Origin: Massilia sp. Root418
Lineage (GTDB): Bacteria > Pseudomonadota > Gammaproteobacteria > Burkholderiales > Burkholderiaceae_D
Assembly (NCBI RefSeq): GCF_001425265.1
Contig: NZ_LMEC01000020.1
Coordinates: forward strand, 580,706-644,705
Direction of reading: 5' to 3'
Length of the DNA: 64,000 bases
Shown here: positions 32,302-41,235 of the stretch, in pieces
How positions within the stretch are numbered: position 1 is the stretch's first letter
Layout of the letters: each line of letters begins with the position of its first letter
Program-made: the position numbers and the translations under genes
Notes under the pieces: model-generated
The model's input: the letters and a program-made list of their open reading frames with translations, nothing else
Database searches by the model: none
Told to the model about the DNA's origin: nothing

Positions 32302-33119
32302 TTGAATCTCCTGTAAGCGATCAGAAATGGCAGCGCCATCCACGCCAGCATCACGGCGGGCAGCGCCGCGCCGGTGGTCCAGCCGGGCGGCATGACGGTG
32401 GCCAGGCCGCCCATGCCAGCGCCGCTGGCGCCACTGGCGGCGTAGAGGCGGAACACGTCGGCCGGGTTGAGCATGAGCAGCGCGGCGAATACGCTGTTGG
32501 CCATGCCGCCCTGGCTCAGCACGAGGGCGCCCATCAGCAGCAGGTCGTACACCAGCACGAAGAAGAACCACAGCGCCAGCGCGGCGCCGCTGGCGCGCAC
32601 GCGGTCGCGCGCGATCACGGACACCATCAGCGCGATGCTGAGGAAGGCCAGGCCCATGGCGATGGCGGCGCCCACGAAGGCGGCGTAGCGCCAGCCTTCG
32701 GACACCGTCAGCTGGCCGGCCAGCGGCAGCAGCCCGGCGCCGAAGCCGAGCGCGGTGGCGCCGGTGAGCGCGGCGCCCAGGCCGAGGTATTTGCCGAGCA
32801 GGACTTCAAAGCGCGTGACCGGCATGGAGAGCAGCAGGTCCAGCGCGCCGCGTTCGCGCTCGCCCACCACGGCGTCGTAGCCGAGCAGCAGCGCGATCAG
32901 CGGCACCAGGTAGACCACCAGGCTGGCCAGGCTGGCCAGGGTGGCGTCCAGGCTGCGGAAGCCCACCGCGCCCTGCTGCGCGGCGCCGAAGTAGGCGATG
33001 GCAAGCGCGAACAGGGCGAACAGCACCGCCACCGCCAGCACCCACCGGTTGCGCAGCCGGTCGCGCCACTCCTTGGCTGCCAGCACGCGCACCAGGCGCC
33101 ATTCAATGCGCGTGGCCAT
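32298..33119 (-). CDS. nosY: NosY, membrane permease of the NosDFY copper-sulfur transporter
   Basis: The start at 33119 (MATRIEWRLVRVLAAKEW) gives 273 residues with six membrane helices of the ABC-2 type (YDAVVGERERGALDLLLSMPVTRFEVLLGKYLG). It overlaps nosF by 17 bp and nosL by 4 bp. With NosF ATPase and periplasmic NosD it forms the machine needed for CuZ site assembly. Confidence 0.95.
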   Translation of the reverse strand: MATRIEWRLVRVLAAKEWRDRLRNRWVLAVAVLFALFALAIAYFGAAQQGAVGFRSLDATLASLASLVVYLVPLIALLLGYDAVVGERERGALDLLLSMPVTRFEVLLGKYLGLGAALTGATALGFGAGLLPLAGQLTVSEGWRYAAFVGAAIAMGLAFLSIALMVSVIARDRVRASGAALALWFFFVLVYDLLLMGALVLSQGGMANSVFAALLMLNPADVFRLYAASGASGAGMGGLATVMPPGWTTGAALPAVMLAWMALPFLIAYRRFK

Positions 33120-34050
33120 GCGCGCCTCCGTAGCCGAGGAACAGCTGCTCCAGTGTCGGTTCATGGATGTCCAGCGCGGACGCCAGCGGCGCCAGCGCGG
33201 CCAGCAGCTGCATCTTGCGCTCGGGCGGACAGGCAATGGCGGCGCGCCCGGTGCCCTCGCCCTCTTCCACGGTCAGCGTCATGCCCAGCGCGCGCAGGGC
33301 GTCCAGTGCGCTGGCCGGCAGGCCGCAGTGCAGCGTGGCGTCGATGCGCAGCGGGAGCGGCTGGCTGGCGCGCAGTTCGCCCAGCGTGCCGAGCGCCGCC
33401 AGGCGGCCGTCCTGCAGGATGGCCAGCCGGTCCACCCGCTGCTGGATCTCGGCCAGGATGTGCGAGGTGATGACGATGGTGGCGCCGTCTCCGCGCAGCT
33501 GGTGCAGGATGCCGTAGAAATCGGCGATGCCCGCCGGGTCAAGCCCGCTGGTCGGTTCGTCCAGGAACAGCAGGCGCGGTTCGCCCAGCAGCGCCTGCGC
33601 CAGGCCGAGGCGCTGGCGCATGCCCTTGGAGTAACCATGCACGCGGCGGCTGGCGGCCGAGCCCAGGCCCACCCGCTCCAGCAGCGCGCCGCAGCTCTTG
33701 CGCGGCGCCTTTTTCAGGTCCGCGAACAGGTACAGCACTTCCAGGCCGCTCAGGTTCTCGTAGGTGACAAAGTTCTCCGGCAGGTAGCCGATGCGGGTGC
33801 GCGCCTGACGGAAGGCGGCGCTGCGGGTGTCCGTGCCCAGCACGCGCAGCAGGCCGCCGCTGGGCTGGATCAGGCCCAGCATCATCTTGAACAGGGTGCT
33901 CTTGCCGGCGCCGTTGTGGCCGATGAGGCCAAACAGCTCGCCGCGCCGCACGTTCAGCGACACGCCGTCCAGCGCCTGCACCGTTCCGTAGCGGCGGCGC
34001 ACGTCCTGCAGTTGTACGGGGTCGGCATCGTTATCGGGGGAATAGCGCAT
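33103..34050 (-). CDS. nosF: NosF, ABC ATPase for N2O reductase maturation
   Basis: The start at 34050 (MRYSPDNDADPVQLQDVRRRY) gives 315 residues. Walker A is GHNGAGKST, the signature motif lies in YSKGMRQRLGLAQALL, and Walker B is RLLFLDEPTSGLDP. The upstream in-frame extension overlaps nosD and is discarded. The start overlaps the nosD end by 20 bp. Confidence 0.95.
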   Translation of the reverse strand: MRYSPDNDADPVQLQDVRRRYGTVQALDGVSLNVRRGELFGLIGHNGAGKSTLFKMMLGLIQPSGGLLRVLGTDTRSAAFRQARTRIGYLPENFVTYENLSGLEVLYLFADLKKAPRKSCGALLERVGLGSAASRRVHGYSKGMRQRLGLAQALLGEPRLLFLDEPTSGLDPAGIADFYGILHQLRGDGATIVITSHILAEIQQRVDRLAILQDGRLAALGTLGELRASQPLPLRIDATLHCGLPASALDALRALGMTLTVEEGEGTGRAAIACPPERKMQLLAALAPLASALDIHEPTLEQLFLGYGGAHGHAH

Positions 34051-35431
34051 TCCAGCGTCTCCAGTCGGGATGGTAAGGTTGCATGCGCGGGCGGCGGTCG
34101 ACCACGCTGGGGGCGCGCAGCACGGGGAACTGGCGCGCCGCGTAGCGCAGCGTGCGCAGCGCCGGACTGGCGCTGAGCAGTTGCATGAGGGGGTATTGCC
34201 AGGTGAGGCGGTCCACCAGGTCGTTGGCTTCGTAGGCGAAATCGCCCACGCCGTCGCCGTCCTGGTCCCAGCCGCTGTAGTTGCTCCAGTAGTTGCCGGC
34301 GCTGCGGCCCCATTCAGTGTCGCGTGCGGCCACGAAGCGCACCTGCTCCTGGTTGCCGATAAAATCGTTGCCGTCCACCTGGTTGTTGGAGGAACCGGCT
34401 GACAGGTGTACGCCGGTCTCGTTGCCCAGCACGAGATTGCGGCGCACGACGTTGTATTCGGCGTCGTAAATGAACAGGCCGCGCCCGTTGGCGGCAACCA
34501 CGTTGTCTTCGATGACGGAGTCCTGGATGGTGCGCAGCATGATGCCGTGGTCGGCGTTGCGCCAGGCCTGGTTGCGGCGCACGACCAGATTGCGCACTTC
34601 CATCAGCGCCAGGCCGCCGCGGTTGTCGTGCACCTGGTTGTCTTCCCATGTGCTGTGGTTGGTGTTCATGTAGTGGGTGCCGTAGCGCACGTGGTGGATC
34701 ACGTTGCCCCTGAAAAGCGCATCGCGCGAAACGTCGACGTAGATGCCGTCGCGCGTGTAGCTGATGCGGTTGCCGATCACTTGCGCGCCGCGCGTGTTGT
34801 AGACCTGGATGCCGTTGCCGCGCGCGGCCGACTGCAGGTCGCGCCGGCCGGTGACGAGGTTGCGCAGCAGGCGCGCGTCGTCCGAACGTTCCAGCCAGAT
34901 GCCGAACAGGTTGTAGACCAGGTCGCAGTCGGTGATGGCGACGCGGTGCGCGCCGGGCTGCACGTACACGCCTGCATTCTGCGCGGTGAGGTCGTCGCCG
35001 CTGTCGCGCACGATGAAGCCGCTGAGCGTGACGTCGCTGGCGCTGATGCGGACGCCGTCGCCCTTGCCGCCGGCGCTGATGACGGGCTTGTCCACGCCCA
35101 GCAGCGTCAGCGGCTTGTCGATCAGGAGCTGGCCGGGGTGCTGGCCGCCCAGCACCCGGATGGTGTCGCCCGGCGCCGCCCCCGCCACGGCGCCAGCCAG
35201 CGACCTGCCGGGCTGCACGGTGTACAAGGCGGCCCGCGCGGGCGCGGCGGCCAGCAGCACGGACAGCGCGACGGACAGCATGGCGGCGAGCAGCGCGGAT
35301 GGCAGCGCGGACTGTAGCGCGGCGAACGGCGCGTGCGGCACCATAGACCGCAGCGCAGGCGGCACCATGGGGCGTAGCGCGGGCAGCGGCCGCGTTAGCC
35401 GCAGCCAGGAGCCAGCGGAGGCGGCCCTCAT
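34031..35431 (-). CDS. nosD: NosD, periplasmic beta-helix protein of N2O reductase maturation
   Basis: The start at 35431, overlapping the nosR stop in ATGA, gives 466 residues. A Sec signal (LLAAMLSVALSVLLAAAPARA) is preceded by an imperfectly repetitive N-terminal stretch (PALRPMVPPALRSMVP). The mature part is a right-handed parallel beta-helix with carbohydrate-binding/sugar-hydrolase (CASH) repeats (NRISYTRDGIYVDVSRDALFRGN, VIEDNVVAANGRGLFIYD). It couples to NosFY to deliver sulfur for CuZ. Confidence 0.94.
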   Translation of the reverse strand: MRAASAGSWLRLTRPLPALRPMVPPALRSMVPHAPFAALQSALPSALLAAMLSVALSVLLAAAPARAALYTVQPGRSLAGAVAGAAPGDTIRVLGGQHPGQLLIDKPLTLLGVDKPVISAGGKGDGVRISASDVTLSGFIVRDSGDDLTAQNAGVYVQPGAHRVAITDCDLVYNLFGIWLERSDDARLLRNLVTGRRDLQSAARGNGIQVYNTRGAQVIGNRISYTRDGIYVDVSRDALFRGNVIHHVRYGTHYMNTNHSTWEDNQVHDNRGGLALMEVRNLVVRRNQAWRNADHGIMLRTIQDSVIEDNVVAANGRGLFIYDAEYNVVRRNLVLGNETGVHLSAGSSNNQVDGNDFIGNQEQVRFVAARDTEWGRSAGNYWSNYSGWDQDGDGVGDFAYEANDLVDRLTWQYPLMQLLSASPALRTLRYAARQFPVLRAPSVVDRRPRMQPYHPDWRRWNALFPR

Positions 35432-37611
35432 GGCTTGCTCCGTTTCGTGGGCATGCTGGCGCGCAGGCTGTCGAGCGAGATGAAGTAGCCGCCGGCGTCG
35501 ATGGGAGTGAGCACCTGGCCCGCCCTCTCGCGCCGCTTGCGCTCGCCCACCAGCGGCGGGCAGGCGTGGTCGTCGTAGTACATCACCATGCAGTCCAGGC
35601 ACAGCATGCATTCGGTCTGGTCGATGCGGCCCTGCGCGTCGATGGCGTGCGAGCCGCAGCCGGCGGCGCAGGCCTTGCAGCTGGTGCACTCGGCCTTGCG
35701 CTTCAGCCCGAACAGGCGGAAGCGGCCCGGCAGCGCCAGTCCCGCGCCCAGCGGACAGACATATTTGCAGTACGGCCGCTCGCTGAACATGGCCAGTCCC
35801 AGGATGGCAGCCACGAACAGGCCGTACGGCCAGCTGCGCTGCCACACGCCCACCAGGAACGTGGTCTTGAACGGCTCCACCTCGGCCAGCAGCTCGGCGC
35901 TCTCCATGGACCACAGCGACACCGCCAGCAGCGTAAAGAACACGCCGTACTTGACCCATTTCAGCCGGTCATGCACGCGCTTGGGCAGCAGGCGCTGGAA
36001 GCGTCCCAGGCCGACCAGCTGGCCCAGTTTCAGCGCCAGGTGCTGCAGCGAGCCGAATGGACACAGCCAGCCGCAGAACAGCCCGCGTCCCCACACCAGC
36101 ACCGTGACGGCGATGAAGATCCAGAACAGGAAGATGAACGGGTCCGACAGGAACAGCTCCCACTTCCACTGGTACAGCATGGAGTGCACCCACGTCAGCA
36201 CCTGCGTGATGCTGGGCTGCGCTTTCAGGTAGAAGCCGAAGAAGCCCACGCTGGCGATCCACAGCACCGTGCGCGGAATGGTGATCAGCGGCTTGTGCTT
36301 GCGGGTGGAGGCGCGCACCAGGCGGTCGCGCTGCGAGTACACCAGGGCGGTCAGCGCCAGCAGCAAGGCGAAGGCCGCCACTTGCGGCAGGCGCGCCTGC
36401 CAGATCGCCTTCCACGCCGGCTGCGGCTGCACCACCTGCGGGTGTCCGCCTTCCAGATAGCGCGCCGGCAGCCAGTATTCCTGCTCGAAGCGCGTGAAGC
36501 CCGGCTTGCCGGTGGACGAGGCGCCGTGCACCAGTAGGCTGAGCGACCATGGCCAGGCCGGGTTGAAGTCCGCCGAGCGGATGATGAAGATGGCCGACTC
36601 GGTGTAAGAAGGCGCGCCGCCGGCTGTCACCTGGTACAGGTTCAGGTAGTCCGTGTCGCGGAAAGTATAGGTGCGGGTGTCCTGGCGCAGCTGGATGCGG
36701 TCGTAGATGCCACCCCGCACAAAGCCCGAGCCCTTGAAGGAGCCGCTGCCGCGCGCCACGATGAAGATGGCGTGTTCGTCCGGCGCCAGGCCGGCCATCA
36801 GCTTGCGGTAGCCCTCCTCGCCCAGCACGCTGTTGCCCACGCTGGCCGCGTTCAGGTAGCCGAACTGCATGTCGATGTAAGGCTGGCCGCCGGACGCCGC
36901 GCCCGCTTCGCGCGCGCTCACCTGCAGCGTGGCGACGCTGCCCTCTTTTGACAGTGCCGCCCAGTCCAGCCTTTCGTCCAGCGCGGTGAAACGGGCCGGC
37001 GGGCGCGCGGCCGTCGTGAAAATGCCCACCTGGCGCCCGATTTCATAGGCGCTGCGCGCAATCACCTGGTTCTCGGCGATGGCGGTGACGGTGGCGCCGC
37101 TGATGGCGTCCAGCCCGGAGCCGCCCCCGACCTCGAAGCGGCCGTCGGCGCGCCGGCCCGGGTACTGGCCGATGAAGCGCTGCAGCGCAGATTCCGGTAT
37201 TCCCGCCAGCAGGATGGGCTCCGAATGCTTGAGCACCCGCACGCCTGCGATGACGCCGCTACGGTCCATGCCGATCAGCGTCACCACCGGCTTGCCGGAA
37301 TAGGCGGGAATGTCGACCACGTCCGTCGACAGGAACACATAGCCGGCCAGCTCCTCGCTGCCGTCGGCAGCGCGCGCGTAGCCCTCCACGTACTGCGGCG
37401 AGCCCTTGCGCTGCGTGAAGCGGACCGCCTTGGGCAGCACTGCCCTGCAGTCCGCGTGCGCGCACAAGTCCGGGCCGCTGAGCAGCGCGGGAGACAGCTC
37501 CGCGTCGTAGCTTCCGGCGCGCGACGGCAGCGGCAGCAGCACCATCAGCGCCGATGCCAGCAGGAGCAGAAAGGCCAGCATGGCCGCCAGCACGCGCCGC
37601 AGCAGGAACAT
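35428..37611 (-). CDS. nosR: NosR, membrane flavo-iron-sulfur protein for N2O respiration
   Basis: The 727-residue product has a signal/anchor helix, then a periplasmic FMN-binding domain with acceptor motif SGATVT (near residue 175). A membrane bundle with CxxxCP-type sites follows (CGWLCPFGSLQHLALKLG and YCKYVCPLGAGLALPG). A cytoplasmic ferredoxin-like end has CTSCKACAAGCG and CMLCLDCMVMYYDDHACPPL. NosR passes quinol electrons to NosZ and supports its maturation. It is encoded 3 bp after nosZ, the order typical of Ralstonia-type clusters. Confidence 0.96.
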   Translation of the reverse strand: MFLLRRVLAAMLAFLLLLASALMVLLPLPSRAGSYDAELSPALLSGPDLCAHADCRAVLPKAVRFTQRKGSPQYVEGYARAADGSEELAGYVFLSTDVVDIPAYSGKPVVTLIGMDRSGVIAGVRVLKHSEPILLAGIPESALQRFIGQYPGRRADGRFEVGGGSGLDAISGATVTAIAENQVIARSAYEIGRQVGIFTTAARPPARFTALDERLDWAALSKEGSVATLQVSAREAGAASGGQPYIDMQFGYLNAASVGNSVLGEEGYRKLMAGLAPDEHAIFIVARGSGSFKGSGFVRGGIYDRIQLRQDTRTYTFRDTDYLNLYQVTAGGAPSYTESAIFIIRSADFNPAWPWSLSLLVHGASSTGKPGFTRFEQEYWLPARYLEGGHPQVVQPQPAWKAIWQARLPQVAAFALLLALTALVYSQRDRLVRASTRKHKPLITIPRTVLWIASVGFFGFYLKAQPSITQVLTWVHSMLYQWKWELFLSDPFIFLFWIFIAVTVLVWGRGLFCGWLCPFGSLQHLALKLGQLVGLGRFQRLLPKRVHDRLKWVKYGVFFTLLAVSLWSMESAELLAEVEPFKTTFLVGVWQRSWPYGLFVAAILGLAMFSERPYCKYVCPLGAGLALPGRFRLFGLKRKAECTSCKACAAGCGSHAIDAQGRIDQTECMLCLDCMVMYYDDHACPPLVGERKRRERAGQVLTPIDAGGYFISLDSLRASMPTKRSKP

Positions 37612-37614
37612 CGC

Positions 37615-39549
37615 TTATGCCTCGACCAGGAAGCGGCTGCGCATTTCCAGATGCAGCGCGTGGCAGAAGTGGGTGCAGTACAGCCAGAACGCACCCGCGT
37701 GGTCCGCCTTGAAGGTGACCGACTTGGTCTCTTGCGGATTGACGATGAAGTTTATGTTGTAGGTCGGCAGCGCGCAGCCGTGCGTCAGGTCTTCCACCTT
37801 GTCGTGGTTGGTCAGCGTCAGCGTGACCTCGTCGCCCTTCTTCACCTTAATCACCGGCATGCTGTACGACGGCGCCTGCGACATCAGGCGCACGTGCACC
37901 TTGTTACCGTGCCGCTCGATGCCGGCCGTCTCCGGCGTGACCGCGTTGGGGAAGTCGCTCATGGTGTAGATCTGGCGCGTCTTCACCACGTCGCGCTTGA
38001 CGATGATGCCGTCATGCGGCTCCGAGTAGGCCGTATGGTCCGCCACCAGCTTCATGGTGCTGCCGCTGATGTCGATCAGCTGCTCGGTCTCCACGTGCAG
38101 CGGGCCCACCGGCAGGAAGCGGTCCTTGGAGAACTTGTTGCCCGAGTTGAGATACTTGCCGTCCGCCTGGCGCGTTTCGCCCATGGAGCTGTAGTTGTGG
38201 CCCGGCTGGTAGTGCACGTCGATCTTCTCGACGATGACCTTGGCCGCCTTGTCGCCCTTGAACTGCGCGATGGCCTGGTCCACGTTCCACTTCACACACT
38301 GGCTGTCCAGGAACAGCGAGGTGTAGGCGTTGCCCTTGCCGTCGAAGGCGGTGTGCAGCGGACCGAGGCCAATTTCCGGCTCCGCCACCACGGCTTCGCG
38401 GGCGTCCTTGAGCGTGCCGGCGAACCACTGCGTCACGCGTTCCAGCTCGATCACGGTGGCCGTCGGCGACAGCTTGCCGGAGCAGACGAAGTACTTGCCG
38501 TCCGGGCTGGCGTTCACGCCGTGCGGGTTCTTGCCGACAGGGACGTAGCAGGTGAGCGCGGTCTTGGCGTCGCCATTGGCTGCCTTGCGGCCGTCCACCA
38601 CGGGCACCTTGGAAGCGCCGATGGTGGTGAATTTGCCGGCCTTGATCTGCTGCTCGATGCGCTCGATATGGAAGAACACGCAGGCGTCGCGCTCGGCCGC
38701 CATCATGCCGGCCAAGTCGGCCGCGTTCTCGGTGTTGTACTGGTTGGAGGCGGCGTATTTGCCGTCGTAGGAAGTGGCCACCAGGTCCATATTGCCGTCC
38801 ACGCGGCACTGCCACAGCACTTCCATGGTGGCCGCGCTCACGCAAGTGAACAGCGCGCCCCACTTGGACGGATCATCCAGGTCGTGGCCGTCGTTCGGCA
38901 GCGGCACGTGGAACTCGGCGCCGCAGAATACGCGCGTGGTGTAGTTGACGGCCTTGTCGACCGGGTCGCACTTGTCCGGGAACAGGCCGTGCATGCCCAT
39001 CACGTTGGGCAGTTCAGTGATCTTGTCGCACTCCAGGGTGTCCATGCGGATGCGGGCCACGCGCGAGTGCAGCTTGTCGTTGATGAACAGCCAGCGGCCG
39101 TCATAGGTGCCGTCGCGGTAGCTGCCGTGCACGTGGTGGGTGTCGCCGGTGGTGTACTTCAGGGTGCCGTCCGGACGCGTGCCCATGATGGCTTTGGATT
39201 CGTTGGTGATGCCCCAGCCGACCATGCAATCGATATTGAATACCGGGATGCGCTTGAGCGTGCGGCCGGACGGCATGCCCAGCACGCGCGCCTCGCCGGC
39301 GTGGCCGGAGCTGATGAAGGCATAGTAGTCGTCCAGCTGGCCCGGTTTGATCTCGGTGCCGCCTCCCGCGTGGGCCGGCGCGCCGGCCGCCGGCGCCGCA
39401 GCGGCGGCGCCGCCTTCGGGCTTGCAGCCGGCCAGGGCGACCGTCGCGCCGGCCAGGCCCAGCATTGCGCCCTTGCCGAGGAAGCCCCGGCGGCTCACTT
39501 GCGCGCTGTCGGTCCCGTTGTTCTTGATGCTGCTGTCCTTGCTGTCCAT
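37615..39549 (-). CDS. nosZ: Nitrous-oxide reductase, clade I (Tat-exported)
   Basis: The 644-residue product has a Tat signal (SRRGFLGKGAMLGLAGATVALAGC), the clade I hallmark. CuZ histidines occur in DTHHVHGSYRDGTYDGR and further along the propeller (MGMHGLFP, GVNASPDGKYFVCSG). The CuA domain at the C terminus has CTHFCHALHLEM. It reduces N2O to N2 in the periplasm. An FNR-like box is centred 70 bp upstream. It is the first gene of an operon that runs nosR, D, F, Y, L, cytochrome c and apbE. Confidence 0.98.
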   Translation of the reverse strand: MDSKDSSIKNNGTDSAQVSRRGFLGKGAMLGLAGATVALAGCKPEGGAAAAAPAAGAPAHAGGGTEIKPGQLDDYYAFISSGHAGEARVLGMPSGRTLKRIPVFNIDCMVGWGITNESKAIMGTRPDGTLKYTTGDTHHVHGSYRDGTYDGRWLFINDKLHSRVARIRMDTLECDKITELPNVMGMHGLFPDKCDPVDKAVNYTTRVFCGAEFHVPLPNDGHDLDDPSKWGALFTCVSAATMEVLWQCRVDGNMDLVATSYDGKYAASNQYNTENAADLAGMMAAERDACVFFHIERIEQQIKAGKFTTIGASKVPVVDGRKAANGDAKTALTCYVPVGKNPHGVNASPDGKYFVCSGKLSPTATVIELERVTQWFAGTLKDAREAVVAEPEIGLGPLHTAFDGKGNAYTSLFLDSQCVKWNVDQAIAQFKGDKAAKVIVEKIDVHYQPGHNYSSMGETRQADGKYLNSGNKFSKDRFLPVGPLHVETEQLIDISGSTMKLVADHTAYSEPHDGIIVKRDVVKTRQIYTMSDFPNAVTPETAGIERHGNKVHVRLMSQAPSYSMPVIKVKKGDEVTLTLTNHDKVEDLTHGCALPTYNINFIVNPQETKSVTFKADHAGAFWLYCTHFCHALHLEMRSRFLVEA

Positions 39550-39612
39550 CTGCTGTTACTCCTTATTGTGGGTAGGCAACGGTATTGTCCTTGCCGGTGC
39601 ACACGGAGGTAC

Positions 39613-39626
39613 ATGATCTGGATCAA
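39613..39626. promoter_or_regulatory. FNR/Dnr box (ATGATCTGGATCAA) upstream of nosZ
   Basis: The right half-site ATCAA is exact and the left has one mismatch (ATGAT for TTGAT). Its centre is 70 bp upstream of the nosZ start, in the position of an activator site. Confidence 0.65.
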
Positions 39627-39630
39627 GTAT

Positions 39631-39661
39631 TGACTAGTGAACAGCAAGGAAGAGTGACTAG
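39631..39661. promoter_or_regulatory. Two TGACTAG half-sites behind the nosZ FNR box
   Basis: TGACTAG occurs at 39631-39637 and 39655-39661, 24 bp apart in the same orientation, directly behind the FNR box. They match the GACTAG half-site of the palindromes at moaA, nar and narK1, but a facing half-site is not present, so this is weaker. Confidence 0.35.
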
Positions 39662-39733
39662 GCAGGAGTAGCTATGGCGCAGCACATGTGGCACGCGCAC
39701 AATGGCGCCGAGGTCTAAACGCAGGAGGAAGAA

Positions 39734-39940
39734 ATGGATGAATACGACGCGCGCTGCTATGCCGGTCCGAAACTGACGATCACGGTCAACCGCGAGGGCC
39801 ACCGCGTGCACCGGCTGGCCGACGACGAACCGCTGCGGTTCCGTGCCCATGATTGCCAGATCCGGCGCGACCCGATGGTGGCGGCCCTGTTCGGCCTGCC
39901 CATGGCTACGCTCAGGCATATTACCGGCCGTTCCAAATAG
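39734..39940 (+). CDS. Small hypothetical protein, 68 residues
   Basis: The ORF has a strong ribosome site (AGGAGGAAG) before ATG 39734 and encodes a soluble protein MDEYDARCYAGPKLTITVNREGHRVHRL ending RHITGRSK. No family is recognised. It is divergent from nosZ, whose regulatory region lies about 100 bp upstream. Confidence 0.55.
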   Translation: MDEYDARCYAGPKLTITVNREGHRVHRLADDEPLRFRAHDCQIRRDPMVAALFGLPMATLRHITGRSK

Positions 39941-39991
39941 CACAGCGCACAGCGTTGGCGCATAATGTCTCCGACCACTGGGAGAACAGCT

Positions 39992-40228
39992 ATGCCTGTC
40001 AAAGACGTCGATGGCTATGAAGTCGAGTTCACGGGCGAACTGCTGGAGGGCACGGGACTATGGGGCGCTTACGTCTCCATCTACGCCCCCTCCGCCAACC
40101 CGATGCACATGACGAAGGTTTACCCCAAACACCGTGTGTCGGCCGACTTGAAACTGCCGGACCAGCCCGCCGCAGAGGCGGAAGCCGAGCGGGCGGCGGA
40201 CGTGATATTGAAAGAGCTAAGGGCGTGA
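39992..40228 (+). CDS. Small hypothetical protein, 78 residues
   Basis: With ATG 39992 (GGGAGAAC upstream) the protein is MPVKDVDGYEVEFTGELLEGTGLWGAYVSIYAP, then a PMHMTKVYPKHRVSADL segment and a charged Ala/Glu-rich helix. It looks like a single alpha/beta soluble domain, but I do not recognise it. It starts 51 bp after the previous small ORF. Its last 12 bp overlap the convergent LysR gene. Confidence 0.6.
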   Translation: MPVKDVDGYEVEFTGELLEGTGLWGAYVSIYAPSANPMHMTKVYPKHRVSADLKLPDQPAAEAEAERAADVILKELRA

Positions 40229-41155
40229 TCCCTGGACGCCAGTCCGGTCGAACGCCGCCACCACGTCGACAATCTGTTGCCTGACCCAGGCATGGGCAGG
40301 GTCGCCGTTGACGCGGGCGTGCCAGATCATGGCTGGCGACAGGGAAGCGGCTTCAAGCGGCAGATCCAGGAGCGCGAGCGGCAGCCGTTCGGCGAGGCGG
40401 CGCGCAAGACGGCGCGGCAATGTGAGTATCATGTCGCTGTCCGCCACCAGCATGGCGCCGGCGAGAAAGTGGGGAACCCGCAGCGCGACATGGCGGGTGA
40501 GCCCCAGTGCCGAGAGAGCGACGTCGACCGCGCTCTCGCCCACGCCGGAAATGGTCACCGCGACGTGGCGCAAGGCCGTGTAGCGTTCCAGGCTGAGTCC
40601 TCCTGCGACGCCGGGGTGGCCCACTCTCGCCACACAAACGAGGCTGTCGCTGTACAGGCCGCGCCGATAGAGGCTGCCGGGCAGTGCGTCGAAAATTCCC
40701 AGCGCCAGGTCTGCTCTCCCCTGCTCGACGAGCCGCACATTGTCCCCGGCCGGCTGCGCGATATGCAGACTCAGCGCAGGCGCAAGGCGCTCGAAGCGGC
40801 CGGCCAGGTCGGCAAGGACCACCAGGCTCAGGTGATCATGCGCGGCGATCGTGATATGGCCCGCCGCCGAAGCGGGATCAAAGGCCGCTGGCGCGACGAT
40901 GCCGCGGGCATCCTCCAGCAACCTGGCCACCGGACCCGCCAGCGTTTCGCCACGCGGCGTGAGTTCCAGCCCGAGCTTGCCCCGGACCACCAGCCGGTCT
41001 CCCAGCATGGTGCGCAGGCGTCCCAGCGCACGGCTGGCGGCCGGCTGGCTCAGGCCCAGCCGCAGCCCCGCCTGGGTGACGCTTCGTTCCCGAACGAGTG
41101 CTTCGAACAGTTTTAACAGGTTGAGGTCGACCGCAGACAAATCCACTTGGTGCAT
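40217..41155 (-). CDS. LysR-family transcriptional regulator
   Basis: The start at 41155 (MHQVDLSAVDLNLLKLFEALV) gives 312 residues, a normal LysR length. The winged HTH at residues 10-70 (SVTQAGLRLGLSQPAASRALGRLRTMLGDRLVVR) precedes the substrate-binding domain. It is divergent from the NmrA-like oxidoreductase gene, which it probably controls. A further in-frame upstream start is less likely. Confidence 0.93.
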   Translation of the reverse strand: MHQVDLSAVDLNLLKLFEALVRERSVTQAGLRLGLSQPAASRALGRLRTMLGDRLVVRGKLGLELTPRGETLAGPVARLLEDARGIVAPAAFDPASAAGHITIAAHDHLSLVVLADLAGRFERLAPALSLHIAQPAGDNVRLVEQGRADLALGIFDALPGSLYRRGLYSDSLVCVARVGHPGVAGGLSLERYTALRHVAVTISGVGESAVDVALSALGLTRHVALRVPHFLAGAMLVADSDMILTLPRRLARRLAERLPLALLDLPLEAASLSPAMIWHARVNGDPAHAWVRQQIVDVVAAFDRTGVQGSRP

Positions 41156-41235
41156 TTTCAGTATGATTTTCAGGTTATTGATGCATATCGGGAAACCATG
41201 CACCCTTCTGTTTCATCTTAACAGGAGAATTTTGT

